A stretch of DNA of 64,000 nucleotides from Clostridia bacterium (GTDB taxonomy: Bacteria > Bacillota > Clostridia > Christensenellales > Aristaeellaceae), in NCBI GenBank assembly GCA_017429265.1, contig JAFRPG010000058.1, positions 84,402 through 148,401 of the forward strand. Reading direction: 5' to 3'. Positions 15,687-24,351 of this stretch are shown one piece after another. The translations under genes and the position numbers were made by a program. Each line of letters opens with the position of its first letter. The first letter of the stretch is position 1. The notes beneath the pieces are model-generated. The model did no database searches and had not been told where the DNA came from. It was given only the letters and a program-made list of their open reading frames with translations.

Positions 15687-15742
15687 TTATACAACGGCTA
15701 TTCCCCAAAATCAAAGAAATTTGAAAAATTGGGGAATAGCCG
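15687..15742 (-). promoter_or_regulatory. Promoter inside a perfect 14-bp inverted repeat
   Basis: CGGCTATTCCCCAA (15695-15708) and TTGGGGAATAGCCG (15729-15742) are exact inverted arms with a 20-nt spacer. On the minus strand TTGATT, 17 bp and TATAAT (15692-15687) form a promoter whose spacer contains one arm. This is a likely operator of the ATPase gene. Confidence 0.65.
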
Positions 15743-15766
15743 CGGTTTGTATTGTCTCGTTTGCTG

Positions 15767-15854
15767 TCATTTCTCTTGCCGCACCACAGTCACGCCGGGG
15801 GCGGTTTTTGTCATCTTAATTCTCAATCTCATCCGGGTCGGTTGTGACAATCAT
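15767..15854 (-). pseudogene. Possible remnant of a recombinase operon
   Basis: On the minus strand GGAGGT precedes a 12-codon frame (MIVTTDPDEIEN, 15854-15816), followed 1 bp later by a 15-codon frame (MTKTAPGVTVVRQEK, 15814-15767). The latter resembles the extreme N-terminus of Firmicutes serine recombinases but stops at once, close to the ATPase inverted repeat. This is probably debris of an integrated element; similarity is by eye only. Confidence 0.3.
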
Positions 15855-15955
15855 GATTTTCACCTCCAATTGGCATGATGCGCCTTTCGAGGAGAAAAAC
15901 AAAAGAACTCGGAGAGATGGTTCGACCTCGCTGGTCATCGATCTTCACACATTTA

Positions 15956-16390
15956 TCAGAATCCCCACGGCGGCTGTGCAATGACCCTCTGCAGCTGCTC
16001 AAAACGAGCTTCGTCTCCGTAGAACAGAATCAGTCCCTGTCCGCCGTCTGAAAAAGCGCAAAGTTGGCCATCATAGCCTTCTGCAGTCAGCACTTCATTG
16101 ATCCAGTCGATGGCTGCTGTATCAAACCAGTCCCCATAAAATGCCAGCTGCCGCTCATAGATATGGCCATTCAGGGCAAATCGAACAGTGGTGGTGCCCT
16201 CTGCACCTCCTGCCAGCAGTCCCTTCGCTGCGATCTCCGCTTCGCTCCATTCGTCGATGACCTCTGTCACATCCGTACACTCAAAATCTGGCACAATGGA
16301 CGAAACGCCCTGCAGGAAAAGCGCATACATGTGGCTGATGTCAAAAACCTCAGCATCAAAGGCATAGACATAGGAGGATGTGGCAGTCCA
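15956..16390 (-). pseudogene. 5'-truncated secreted-protein paralogue
   Basis: From a Trp codon near 16390 the frame reads YVYAFDAEVFDISHMY, GVSSIVPDFECTDV and LAFYGDWFDTAAIDW. These match block by block the secreted protein at 14526-15206 (YIIDAEVVSIDRMY, GIAAIVPDIRITGI, VSYGDWVNEEFF). The signal peptide and the first 90 or so residues are missing. They are replaced by recombinase DNA read out of frame, so the copy has no proper start. Confidence 0.65.
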
Positions 16391-16394
16391 GATA

Positions 16395-16586
16395 CCGGTA
16401 GTACTTCTTCTGAAGCTCAAAGGAGCTGGTCTGTCGGATGTCATCTGTAGATACTCTGGCATAGACGGCTACTCGTTGGTGCTCGTCACTCTTGAAGTGA
16501 TCTGTGGAGACGGTTTCGGGATAGTGTATGAAGAGTGCGCGAGAGACAAGCTCGACGACCGCACGACAACCTGCCGGGAACGGCAA
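16395..16586 (-). pseudogene. Serine recombinase N-terminal fragment
   Basis: The minus-strand frame contains EHQRVAVYARVSTDD followed by TSSFELQKKYY, the start of the resolvase catalytic domain of large serine recombinases, with the nucleophile Ser in YARVST (codon at 16451-16449). The frame leaves homology after KKYY, where it joins the truncated secreted paralogue. At least 90 percent of the recombinase is missing. It marks a past insertion or excision. Confidence 0.7.
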
Positions 16587-16690
16587 GGTGCCAAAGCTTG
16601 ACCGATAGGACGATGGCTGAAACGGCAGTCCTGTCGGAACAATGGGACTGTTTTTGTCGCTCTTCCGGCAAACGAGAGGAGCGACATTTT

Positions 16691-17738
16691 ATGAAAAAAA
16701 GATTACCGCAAGACCGGAATCCTGATCGTGGCCTATGATACTGCGGACGAGTGGGCGAGGGCCCTCCGGGCGCTGGAGCGGTTCGGCATCCCGGTTTCCG
16801 ATGCGATCCGGGATCGTGTACCGATCCGGTACTATCCCGAAACCACCAGCCTGATCCACGCCGACTGCCGCGCGAAACGCCTGGTGGACTGCCCGCGGCC
16901 CTTCATCTGCGCGGCAATGGTCAGCGGCGGCGCTCGGTTGTACACAGTCCCAGAGCCGGAGCAGATGGCGGAAAAGGGCTACCGGAGGCTTCCAAGGTTC
17001 CCTGTCTTCCATGTGCCGCATGACGGCCGGGATTTCCCGGAGGAACTGAAGGCTGACGTGACGATTCCTGAGCCGGATTTCATGGCGTATCACGAGGCCA
17101 TGCGGGACTGGGACGTGCGGCGGCTCATTCCGCGCGCGTACACCGGGGACATGCGGCAAGTCTTCGGCGTCAGCCGCCTGCTGTGCGACGTGGAGCGGCT
17201 GATCGGCCCGGAGGAGGTCATGGAGCGGTACGGCATGGGCTTCTGTTATGAGAAGGCTTATGACGGCACGGTCATCAAGCGGGTGACAGAGGCGACGAGA
17301 GCCGCCTCGCGCCGATATTACGATGAGCACCACGCCGCCGTCAATCATCTGTGCGAGCGGCATCCGCGCATGATTTTCTTCGACATGCACAGCTATCACG
17401 ACGCGATCCTGCCGCCCTTTGCGCGGGCACACGGAAAGCCGACTCCCGACCTGTGCATCGGCACCGACCCGCGCTTCACGCCGCCCGCGCTGACAGCCAT
17501 CATCCGGCGGCGCTTCGGGGAAGCCGGGTTTACCTTGGCGGAGAACGAGCCCTACGGCGGGCTCTACATCCCTGAGTCCGTGACGGACGGGAGCGTCGGC
17601 TACGACTTCATCGGTGTCATGCTGGAATTCCACCGCCGGACATACTGCGACGGCAGCGGTCAGACCGATCAGCGGAAAACCGAAAAGATCCGGCAGATCA
17701 TCAAAACCGTGATGGCGGACTGTGCCGATCTGCCCTGA
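16691..17738 (+). CDS. N-formylglutamate amidohydrolase-like, frameshifted start
   Basis: The main open frame runs from a GTG at 16728 (336 residues). Motifs match the N-formylglutamate amidohydrolase family (PF05013): VFHVPHDGRDFP, SRLLCDVERL, HHAAVNHL, IFFDMHSYHD, PDLCIGTDPRF and ENEPYGGLYIPE. The enzyme would hydrolyse an N-formyl or similar amide bond using a metal held by His and Asp. The natural start is an ATG at 16691 behind GAGGAG, but seven As follow it; six would give MKKDYRKTGILIV and continue in frame. The gene as written therefore carries a +1 frameshift or uses slippage. Confidence 0.7.
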
Positions 17739-17836
17739 CCTTGCAGGAAATCCGTGGAGCGTGTCGAAACTCAAGTTCAGCTTGAGCGTATTAACAAAAC
17801 TTCAACCCTCTGTCGATGGGCAGGAGGCGTTGAATC

Positions 17837-17845
17837 TGTTATGAT
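17837..17845 (+). promoter_or_regulatory. Extended -10 promoter of XRE-HD gene
   Basis: TGT then TATGAT (17840-17845) forms an extended -10, 26 bp before the ATG. Inverted repeats CTCAAG / CTTGAG and TTCAAC / GTTGAA lie just upstream and could be autoregulatory sites. Confidence 0.35.
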
Positions 17846-17871
17846 CAGGTTGTACGAAGGAGGTGGCCGAT

Positions 17872-18729
17872 ATGAGTATCGGAAGCAAGATCGCGGCGCT
17901 CCGCCGCCGGGAGCGCATGACCCAGGAGCAGCTGGCGGAAAAGCTGGACGTGAGCTTTCAGGCAGTGAGCGCCTGGGAGCGGGACGAGTATCTGCCGGAG
18001 ACGAAAAAGCTCGTCGTCCTGGCTCGGACGCTGAACACGTCCCTGGACGCCTTGATCGACGAGACGGAACACCCCTGGGAGTTGCGGGACCCGAACTTTG
18101 ACCCGGAGCATCAGTACACCTTCCTGAAGGCCCGAGCCCAGAGCCTCGGCCTGACCCAGACCCTGGCCGCCCTGCCGCTGATGCGGGAGAAGCACGACGG
18201 TCAGACCCGCAATGGGATGGTGGCCAGGGTGCCGTACCGTGTGCATCCGCTGACCCTGGCCTGCCATGCGCTGGCCATGGGGATCGGTGAGGATGACGTG
18301 CTGGCGGCCCTGCTCCTGCACGATGTGGTGGAGGACACGGACACGAAGCCGGAGGAGCTCCCGGTGAACGAGCGTGTGCGGGAAGCCGTGAAGCTTGTGT
18401 CCTACAACACCTACTATCCGCCGGAGAACCCGCACCCGTCCGATGACGAGGAGAAGGCGATCAAGCAGCGGATTAAGCCGGAATACTATGCCAACATCAA
18501 AAAGAATCCCCTCGCCGCCCTGATCAAGTGCATCGACCGCTGCAATAACCTCTCCTGCATGGCGGACGGCTTCACAAGGGAGAAGCAGGCCACCTATGTG
18601 GTGGAGACGGAGTGTTACATTCTGCCGCTGCTGGATGTGATCAAGGCCGTGCCCGAATGGAACAACGCCGCCTGGCTGCTGCGCTACAGCATCATCAGCC
18701 TGCTGGAGACCTTCAAGCGGGTGCTGTGA
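17872..18729 (+). CDS. XRE HTH regulator fused to alarmone-hydrolase-like HD domain
   Basis: The 285-residue protein starts with an XRE helix-turn-helix, residues 1-60 (MTQEQLAEKLDVSFQAVSAWERDE). An HD domain follows with YRVHPLTLA (His125), LLLHDVVEDTD (His150, Asp151, Glu154, Asp155) and IKCIDRCNNL (Asp222). HDVVEDT and the late Asp match the RelA/SpoT hydrolase and small alarmone hydrolases, which remove pyrophosphate from (p)ppGpp using Mn2+. No synthetase domain is present. It may be a DNA-binding sensor of a nucleotide, or a hydrolase that controls its own gene; both are inference. AAGGAGGT gives the start at 17872. Confidence 0.75.
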   Translation: MSIGSKIAALRRRERMTQEQLAEKLDVSFQAVSAWERDEYLPETKKLVVLARTLNTSLDALIDETEHPWELRDPNFDPEHQYTFLKARAQSLGLTQTLAALPLMREKHDGQTRNGMVARVPYRVHPLTLACHALAMGIGEDDVLAALLLHDVVEDTDTKPEELPVNERVREAVKLVSYNTYYPPENPHPSDDEEKAIKQRIKPEYYANIKKNPLAALIKCIDRCNNLSCMADGFTREKQATYVVETECYILPLLDVIKAVPEWNNAAWLLRYSIISLLETFKRVL

Positions 18730-18770
18730 GAGAATTGTATCCATCAATGCAGGGGGGAGGAAGACGGATC

Positions 18771-19190
18771 ATGCATGAGAGAATACAAAGGGCGATTCTG
18801 CAATACGCACTGAGTGGAAAGCCGCCTGTTCTGACGCCGATCGAGCAGGAAGCCTACGACCGCAGCCGCCGGCAGGTGCTGGCGAACCCCGGCGTGGAGT
18901 TTATCATCCCCACCAGCTACCCGGACAGCGGTATCGAATTGCGTTACGCCGACACGCGGGGTGACGGGCTGACGCGGGACGAGGTGGACAAGCTGTCGGA
19001 AAAGGCCGAGGTCATCGTCGACGTGATCGAGTCCGCCGGGCTGGTCTGCGAGGACGGCCTCCTGACGGTGGCCTTCGATGACATGATGTGCGATCAAATG
19101 GAGATGAAGGTTGTCAATCATACGCATCGCCTGATTCTTCCGAGACTTGGATGCGCAGTTCCCGGTCAGTTGGAGGAGCAGCTCTCCTAG
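18771..19190 (+). CDS. Hypothetical protein
   Basis: This 139-residue acidic cytosolic protein follows the XRE-HD gene by 41 bp on the same strand, with ribosome site GGGGGGAGGAAG. Visible blocks are EQEAYDRSRRQVLANPGVEFI, RGDGLTRDEVDKLSEKAEVIVD and LLTVAFDDMMCDQM. No known family is recognised and no membrane segment is present. Co-transcription with the XRE-HD gene suggests a linked role. Confidence 0.55.
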   Translation: MHERIQRAILQYALSGKPPVLTPIEQEAYDRSRRQVLANPGVEFIIPTSYPDSGIELRYADTRGDGLTRDEVDKLSEKAEVIVDVIESAGLVCEDGLLTVAFDDMMCDQMEMKVVNHTHRLILPRLGCAVPGQLEEQLS

Positions 19191-19330
19191 TCGAAGTGAA
19201 AGGATCATGAATCTGAATTATAGTATATATTCTTTCAGCAAAAGCTTCCCGTCGAACGGATCTTGTAAAAGATAAGAGAAGCAATAGCTAGCATACACAT
19301 CTTCTGTTTTATGAAACAGAGAAAAAGTGC

Positions 19331-19858
19331 TCATTGTCCTGTCAGGCTTTTGTTGGCTTTTGATTGATCATTTTTGTTTGCCAACGCCATGATCAGTCTT
19401 TCCGCGCCGTTCAGCATGATACTGATTCCAATGATTGCAGGCGCAGGGATGAGGATCGTCAGCGTGCCCATTACAAGGGCAAGCATGCCAAGTGAACGGG
19501 ATAAGCCGGTTGGGATCGTCAGGAGAGATGAACCATGCGTGACTTGATAAAAGGAGTATGCTGCAAGCAACAGATCGAAAGACGGCTTGCCTGTGGCGAA
19601 GAAGACCAATAGCATCAGAAGGAACCAAGCCTCTGCCAAAGTGATGCTGAGCGTAGCGCCCATTGGCTTTCCACGCTTAACAGACCGCTTCCAGACTGCG
19701 AAGTGTAATCCAGTGTTCATTGCGAACATGGAGGTCAGCGCGAAACTTTGCAGCTGCGGTGCGAAAAAGGAAACCAATCCTGCAATGACGATCAGGCCGC
19801 CGCACAGGACAGAAGCCTTCGCGGTACGTGTCATTTGTGATTCTGCGTTTTGCTTCAT
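19331..19858 (-). CDS. DUF308-like membrane protein
   Basis: The protein has 175 residues with about six hydrophobic segments arranged in three pairs, as in the HdeD/DUF308 family: ASVLCGGLIVIAGLVSFFAP, LAEAWFLLMLLVFFATG, LGMLALVMGTLTILIPAPAIIGISIMLNGAERL. The function in this family is not established. It is the last gene of the minus-strand glycan operon, 19 bp after the SDR gene. GCGAGG overlaps an upstream ATG (19864), so the ATG at 19858 is preferred. Confidence 0.6.
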   Translation of the reverse strand: MKQNAESQMTRTAKASVLCGGLIVIAGLVSFFAPQLQSFALTSMFAMNTGLHFAVWKRSVKRGKPMGATLSITLAEAWFLLMLLVFFATGKPSFDLLLAAYSFYQVTHGSSLLTIPTGLSRSLGMLALVMGTLTILIPAPAIIGISIMLNGAERLIMALANKNDQSKANKSLTGQ

Positions 19859-19877
19859 TTTCATCCTCGCTGATCCA

Positions 19878-20855
19878 TCAGTAATGTCGTGATTCAGCCG
19901 GATTTTGATAATCCTGCATCAGGTGATCGGGAACGCAGGCGACGAGTTCTTCAACTGTCCAAAGTGATTCGCCTTTGGAGATTTCCCGGAGACGCACAGG
20001 CGCGGAATACACGTCCACCTTCCCGGATGCAGTAACGGAAAACACTTGGGCTGTGTATTGCTTGCCCTGATCAGTGCACAGATAAGCCAGGAAAGGCGCG
20101 AGGCCTTCGCTGTCTGCATGATTGGCATCAATCTCCGCCTTCTTTTCCGCTGACATGGTCACTTCCTTGCCCATGGCTTCAGAGAGCGTTTTCAGCGTCT
20201 TGGCAAAGCCTGCCACATGGCCGGGCGAAGCGCCCTGGGGACAGAAAGCATTGCAGTTGATTCCATGCCGCCAAAGCTCCATGGCCATGGCCTTGGTCAT
20301 GCCGACGATGCCGGCGTTGGCCGCGCTGTACACCGTGGCGTTGCCCAGGCCTACCCAAGCATCGGAGGCGCAATTCAGGATGGTACCGCCGCCTTGTTTG
20401 ATCATATAGGGTACCGCATGCCGGCAGCAGTTGAAAGCTCCTTTCATCTTGACAGAGGTTTGGCGGTCATAATCTCTTTCTGTCAGGGAGAGCAAAGCGC
20501 CGGATTCCGTAATGGCGGCGTTGTTGACCACAATATCGATGCGGCCGTATTTTTCAACGATTTTCTCCATCATTTGACCGACGGCGTCATAATCTGCTAC
20601 ATCGCAGAACATGGCTTCCGCCTGCCCGCCAAAGGCTCGGATCTCCTTGGCTGCAGTTTCGGCATCGCCCACCATGGAAAGCCAGGCCGCCTGTTCTTCC
20701 CTGGAAAGCTCCTGGGGAGGCTCCACGTTTTTCATGGGGCTGCGGTTGTTGGTGATCACAATGGCCCCTTCCCGGGCAAAATACATAGCGATTCCCTTGC
20801 CGATTCCCTGACCCGATCCGGTGACCAGCACAACCTTTCCTTTGAGCGCGTTCAT
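19878..20855 (-). CDS. Short-chain dehydrogenase with YxxxN instead of YxxxK
   Basis: The 325-residue protein has the Rossmann motif GSGQGIG (residues 13-19), NNAAI, catalytic-type Ser164 (NCASDAW) and Tyr176. The usual Lys four residues after Tyr is Asn180 (YSAANAG). A long insert (SPMKNVEPPQELSREEQAAW) and a 60-residue C-terminal extension set it apart from simple fatty-acid reductases. It would be expected to oxidise or reduce a sugar or hydroxyacyl group with NAD(P), but the missing Lys makes activity doubtful. It lies between an esterase gene and a membrane-protein gene in the minus operon. Confidence 0.75.
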   Translation of the reverse strand: MNALKGKVVLVTGSGQGIGKGIAMYFAREGAIVITNNRSPMKNVEPPQELSREEQAAWLSMVGDAETAAKEIRAFGGQAEAMFCDVADYDAVGQMMEKIVEKYGRIDIVVNNAAITESGALLSLTERDYDRQTSVKMKGAFNCCRHAVPYMIKQGGGTILNCASDAWVGLGNATVYSAANAGIVGMTKAMAMELWRHGINCNAFCPQGASPGHVAGFAKTLKTLSEAMGKEVTMSAEKKAEIDANHADSEGLAPFLAYLCTDQGKQYTAQVFSVTASGKVDVYSAPVRLREISKGESLWTVEELVACVPDHLMQDYQNPAESRHY

Positions 20856-20879
20856 AGATGACCCTTCCTTTCTGCTTGA

Positions 20880-21575
20880 TTACAAATACTTCTTCAAGCT
20901 TTCAAATACCGTCCGATAGGCAGCCGCGTCAAAATGAATGCCGTCCCGGGTATGTTCGGCTTTCAGGTTCCCGTTTTCATCCTTGAGGCCATCGTTCACA
21001 TCGATATAATAGAAACCGAATTCATCCGCAAGGCCCTCCACCATTTTGTTGGCACGGGCAATGTTTTCATTGGTGCGCACCAGCATAGAAGAGTTGCCCT
21101 GTGCCAGGGGAACACTGCTATTCACAGGATAATAGGCCATCATATAAACGAGGGTGTCCGGCAGCTTGTCCCGGATGATTTCACAGATCCTGCGATAATT
21201 GCCGGCAAGATGGGCAAACCAGTCTGCGCCATCCGGAAGGGGACGAAGATCGTTGGTACCGATGTTGATGAATAGCTTTGCCGGCCGCAGGTCCAGCAGC
21301 ATTGGTTCAATGGCGGCCAGGAATTCATCCGTGGTATAGCCGCCTATGCCGCGGTTGTAGACAATGGGCAAGCCCTCGTTCAGACAGTATTCGGTGATGG
21401 GAAAGTACTCCATCAAGGAAGAACCGGTGAACAGCGTCCGTTCTTTTTGCACATAGGCGTTCTGCTGACGGTAATTGATCAGCTTACGTTCCTTTTCATG
21501 GTTAAATCGCGTCGAGAGGGATTGCATGATTTCTTCCTTGACTTCCTGTTTGATCTGTTCGTAGTCCAAAGACAT
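20880..21575 (-). CDS. SGNH/GDSL-family esterase
   Basis: The 231-residue cytosolic enzyme shows the four SGNH blocks: FTGSSLME (nucleophile Ser, block I), NRGIGGYTT (Gly, block II), INIGTNDLR (Asn, block III) and DGIHFD (Asp and His, block V). Such enzymes in glycan loci remove acetyl groups from xylan or pectin oligosaccharides. No signal peptide is present, in line with intracellular deacetylation of imported sugars. AGGAGGGCACT precedes the ATG, and the gene starts 12 bp after the GH43 stop. Confidence 0.8.
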   Translation of the reverse strand: MSLDYEQIKQEVKEEIMQSLSTRFNHEKERKLINYRQQNAYVQKERTLFTGSSLMEYFPITEYCLNEGLPIVYNRGIGGYTTDEFLAAIEPMLLDLRPAKLFINIGTNDLRPLPDGADWFAHLAGNYRRICEIIRDKLPDTLVYMMAYYPVNSSVPLAQGNSSMLVRTNENIARANKMVEGLADEFGFYYIDVNDGLKDENGNLKAEHTRDGIHFDAAAYRTVFESLKKYL

Positions 21576-21587
21576 AGTGCCCTCCTG

Positions 21588-23069
21588 TTATTCAAAAATC
21601 AATTCTTTCAGTTCCAGCATTCCTATGCCCTGGAAGGAAAGATAAAGCGCCTCCTTGCCGGCTGCGTGCAAGGAGAGAGGAATCCTCGTCCATGCGTTTG
21701 CTGGTTGCAGCGAAACGATTCCCTGTGTTTTTTCATCGGTACGCACCTTCAGCACTCCCTCTGCTGTCCCCCGGCAAATCAGGTTCAGCGTGCAGGAGCC
21801 ATTAAAGGAAAAGAATTTATAGCCTACCAGCGTCCTGTCTGTTATGCCTGAGAGAAAATGCTCCTCACCATCATGGGTGATGACAGGCATGGGATCCATA
21901 TGATCATGTTGGCCAATATGTGGCATGTGGCCATTGGTCAGGCAGCAGCAAATGGAAGCGGGATAAGATCCCTTGGCGGCAAGCGGACCGCTATTTAAAC
22001 CGCAGGAGGTGATTTCCACCTGAGGAATCCGTCCGTCCGGCAGCACGTCAATTCTTTCCGCACAGCCCTGACGGCTGAAGGTATTGCGGTGTGTCTGCCG
22101 ATGATAAAAGACATACCACTGTCCGCCAATTTGCTCTATGCTGCCGTGGTTGTTGCCGGTCATCATTATGCGGTCTTTTTCAATGCGCCCCTGATAGCCA
22201 ATATCCCCGTTATCCACGATGACGCCGCCATAGACAAAATCCTTATCAGGATACTTGCTGACAGCGTAGCACAGCTCGTGCTGATGTTGGCTGGAATAGA
22301 TGAAATAATACACACCACCGATTTTGCGGATACTGCTGGCTTCGTGGAAAGCGTGGTTTTCAAAGCTGGTGCCCGCGGCGTCCAGCTGTCCAGGCACGAT
22401 GCGCCGGGGATGATGGCGGATGGTGAGCATATCGGCTTCCAGCTCCACCGTGTTGGCCCACATCATATGGGAAGGAACCTCACTGATTTCTTCATCCTTT
22501 TTGTCGAACAGCCGGATCAGCACGTTCCTTAGCATATCCTTTGGTACCCCGTCCCTGGGAATGCGTTCAGGCGGCACAAAGATCGATGTGCCATAATACA
22601 GGCGGATGATGCCGTTATCGTTGATGACTGCCGGATCAAAGGTGATGTATTCGGTCATTGGGCTGCCGTCAGGATTGCGTACTGAGCCGTGATATTGAAA
22701 GGGGCCATCGGGATGATCGCTGACTGCCACGTGAATCGGCCCGGTATATAAGCCGCCTCCCGCCAGCGCGTAATACAGGTAATAGCGGCCGTCGTTCCCT
22801 TGTACACAGTCTGGGGCATACATGGCATAGCCGCGTGTTGGTGTCCAGTCCGGATCCTGCTTGGCGCTGTATGCGGTGCCCGGGCAGCTCCAATCGGACA
22901 GATCATCCACTGGTGCCGACCAAACCTCATAATCAAGCACACAGAAATCGTTCCCGCCCTCCGCGTCATGGGAGCCGTAAACATACACCCGATCTCCGAA
23001 CACATGAGGCTCGCCGTCCGGGATATATACATTCAGAGGTAGATAGGGATTCACGGCTTGCTTTTTCAT
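21588..23069 (-). CDS. GH43 family glycosidase
   Basis: The 493-residue cytosolic enzyme has an N-terminal five-bladed propeller with the three GH43 acids: base in PDGEPHVF, pKa modulator in TFDPAVIN, proton donor in HEASSIRK. The C-terminal 120 residues form a beta-sandwich (LVGYKFFSFNGSCTLNL, LYLSFQGIGMLELKEL) resembling the domain often attached to GH43 xylosidases and arabinofuranosidases. Likely substrates are alpha-L-arabinofuranosyl or beta-D-xylosyl ends. It starts 5 bp after the GH1 stop in the minus operon. Confidence 0.85.
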   Translation of the reverse strand: MKKQAVNPYLPLNVYIPDGEPHVFGDRVYVYGSHDAEGGNDFCVLDYEVWSAPVDDLSDWSCPGTAYSAKQDPDWTPTRGYAMYAPDCVQGNDGRYYLYYALAGGGLYTGPIHVAVSDHPDGPFQYHGSVRNPDGSPMTEYITFDPAVINDNGIIRLYYGTSIFVPPERIPRDGVPKDMLRNVLIRLFDKKDEEISEVPSHMMWANTVELEADMLTIRHHPRRIVPGQLDAAGTSFENHAFHEASSIRKIGGVYYFIYSSQHQHELCYAVSKYPDKDFVYGGVIVDNGDIGYQGRIEKDRIMMTGNNHGSIEQIGGQWYVFYHRQTHRNTFSRQGCAERIDVLPDGRIPQVEITSCGLNSGPLAAKGSYPASICCCLTNGHMPHIGQHDHMDPMPVITHDGEEHFLSGITDRTLVGYKFFSFNGSCTLNLICRGTAEGVLKVRTDEKTQGIVSLQPANAWTRIPLSLHAAGKEALYLSFQGIGMLELKELIFE

Positions 23070-23074
23070 AGCGA

Positions 23075-24334
23075 TTACCTCAATGTGCCCAGGAAGGAAA
23101 GGCTTGCCTTGGGCTGGCGCTGCTGCGTTTCACGGTTCACACCGACCAGGCCGAAGGTCATGGCGTAGCCTTTTTGCCATTCAAAGTTGTCCAGCAGACT
23201 CCAGTAGAAATACCCTTTCACCGGCAGGCCGTCGGCGATGCAGTCCGCGACGCCTTGCGTCGCCGTGTCGATGAAGGCTGCCCTGCGGCTGTCGTCGGCT
23301 GTGGCAATGCCGTTTTCCGTCACGATCAGATCGCCATGGAAATCCTTTGCCACACGGCGCAGCACATGGGCCAGGCCTTCGGGATAGTATTCGTACTCCA
23401 TCTGTGTGATCTCCGCGCCGTCGGGCACGGGCAGGGATCCGTTGGGGCCGATGAGCGTGCGGGAATAGTTCTGTACGCCCAGGAAATCATCATCCGCCAT
23501 GACCGGCAGGTAATGGGAAAATTCCTGATCCCATTCCTCCACAGCCTTTGCCTCGCCGCCGGGGACGGCTTGCACGTCATGCAGACTGAGCGTCCAGCCC
23601 ACTTTGATGTGAGGCGCCGCCTCCCGGATGGCTTTCCGGGCTGCAGCATGAGCCTGCATGACAATCTCATCGCCATGGGGTGTGCGGGGAGACACAAAGA
23701 CAGCAGGCCTGTCGGTTCCGAAGACAGCCATGTTTTCCTGCGCCAGCAGAGGATTGCCCTTCATCAGATCCTCGAGATTCACGCCTACCTGTACCTTGCC
23801 GGCCGCTACCATGGCCTGGAAGATCTGCTGCGCGACGACCGCGATCTGAATGCCCATATTGGCTTCATTGAGGGTGCAGATATACTGAAGCTCGCTGCCG
23901 TACTGCTCCGCGATATACCGGGCATACCGGGCAAAATCGGTAGGGGTGGTGTCGGCTTCCCAGCCGCCCTTGCGGATCAGCCAAACCGGGCTGGTGAAGT
24001 GGTGAAGGGTCACGATAGGCTCAAGGCCGTTATCCTTGCAGCAACGGATCACGTCCCGGTAGTGAGCCGTTTCCTTTTCGTCAAAAACGCCTTCCTCCGG
24101 TTCGATCCGCGCCCACTCGATGGAGAAACGGTAGGCGTTCAGTCCGGCCTTCGCCATCAGCGCAATATCCTCCGCAAAGCGGTTATAGTGGTCGCAGGCA
24201 TTGCCGCTGGGCTCAGTGAAGCTGGAATGAGCCATCTGCTCCTGGACCCAGTTGTCGCTGTTCGTGTTGTTGCCTTCCACCTGATGGGCCGCGGTGGCCG
24301 CGCCCAGCAGGAAATCCTTTTCAAACCGTGCCAT
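23075..24334 (-). CDS. GH1 beta-glycosidase
   Basis: The 419-residue cytosolic TIM-barrel enzyme starts with FLLGAATAAHQVEG, the N-terminal GH1 signature. The acid/base Glu is in CTLNEANM and the nucleophile Glu in LIVTENGIA, followed by GYFYWSLLDNFEWQKGY. The length is a little under the usual 440-480. It should release beta-linked glucose, galactose or a related sugar from oligosaccharides. AAGGAGGAATGAGCC precedes the ATG; the GH3 gene ends 17 bp upstream. Confidence 0.9.
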   Translation of the reverse strand: MARFEKDFLLGAATAAHQVEGNNTNSDNWVQEQMAHSSFTEPSGNACDHYNRFAEDIALMAKAGLNAYRFSIEWARIEPEEGVFDEKETAHYRDVIRCCKDNGLEPIVTLHHFTSPVWLIRKGGWEADTTPTDFARYARYIAEQYGSELQYICTLNEANMGIQIAVVAQQIFQAMVAAGKVQVGVNLEDLMKGNPLLAQENMAVFGTDRPAVFVSPRTPHGDEIVMQAHAAARKAIREAAPHIKVGWTLSLHDVQAVPGGEAKAVEEWDQEFSHYLPVMADDDFLGVQNYSRTLIGPNGSLPVPDGAEITQMEYEYYPEGLAHVLRRVAKDFHGDLIVTENGIATADDSRRAAFIDTATQGVADCIADGLPVKGYFYWSLLDNFEWQKGYAMTFGLVGVNRETQQRQPKASLSFLGTLR

Positions 24335-24351
24335 GGCTCATTCCTCCTTCG

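Noticed and set aside
19303..19320. TCTGTTT / AAACAGA hairpin as terminator
   Set aside because: Short stem with no T run on either strand; too weak to call.
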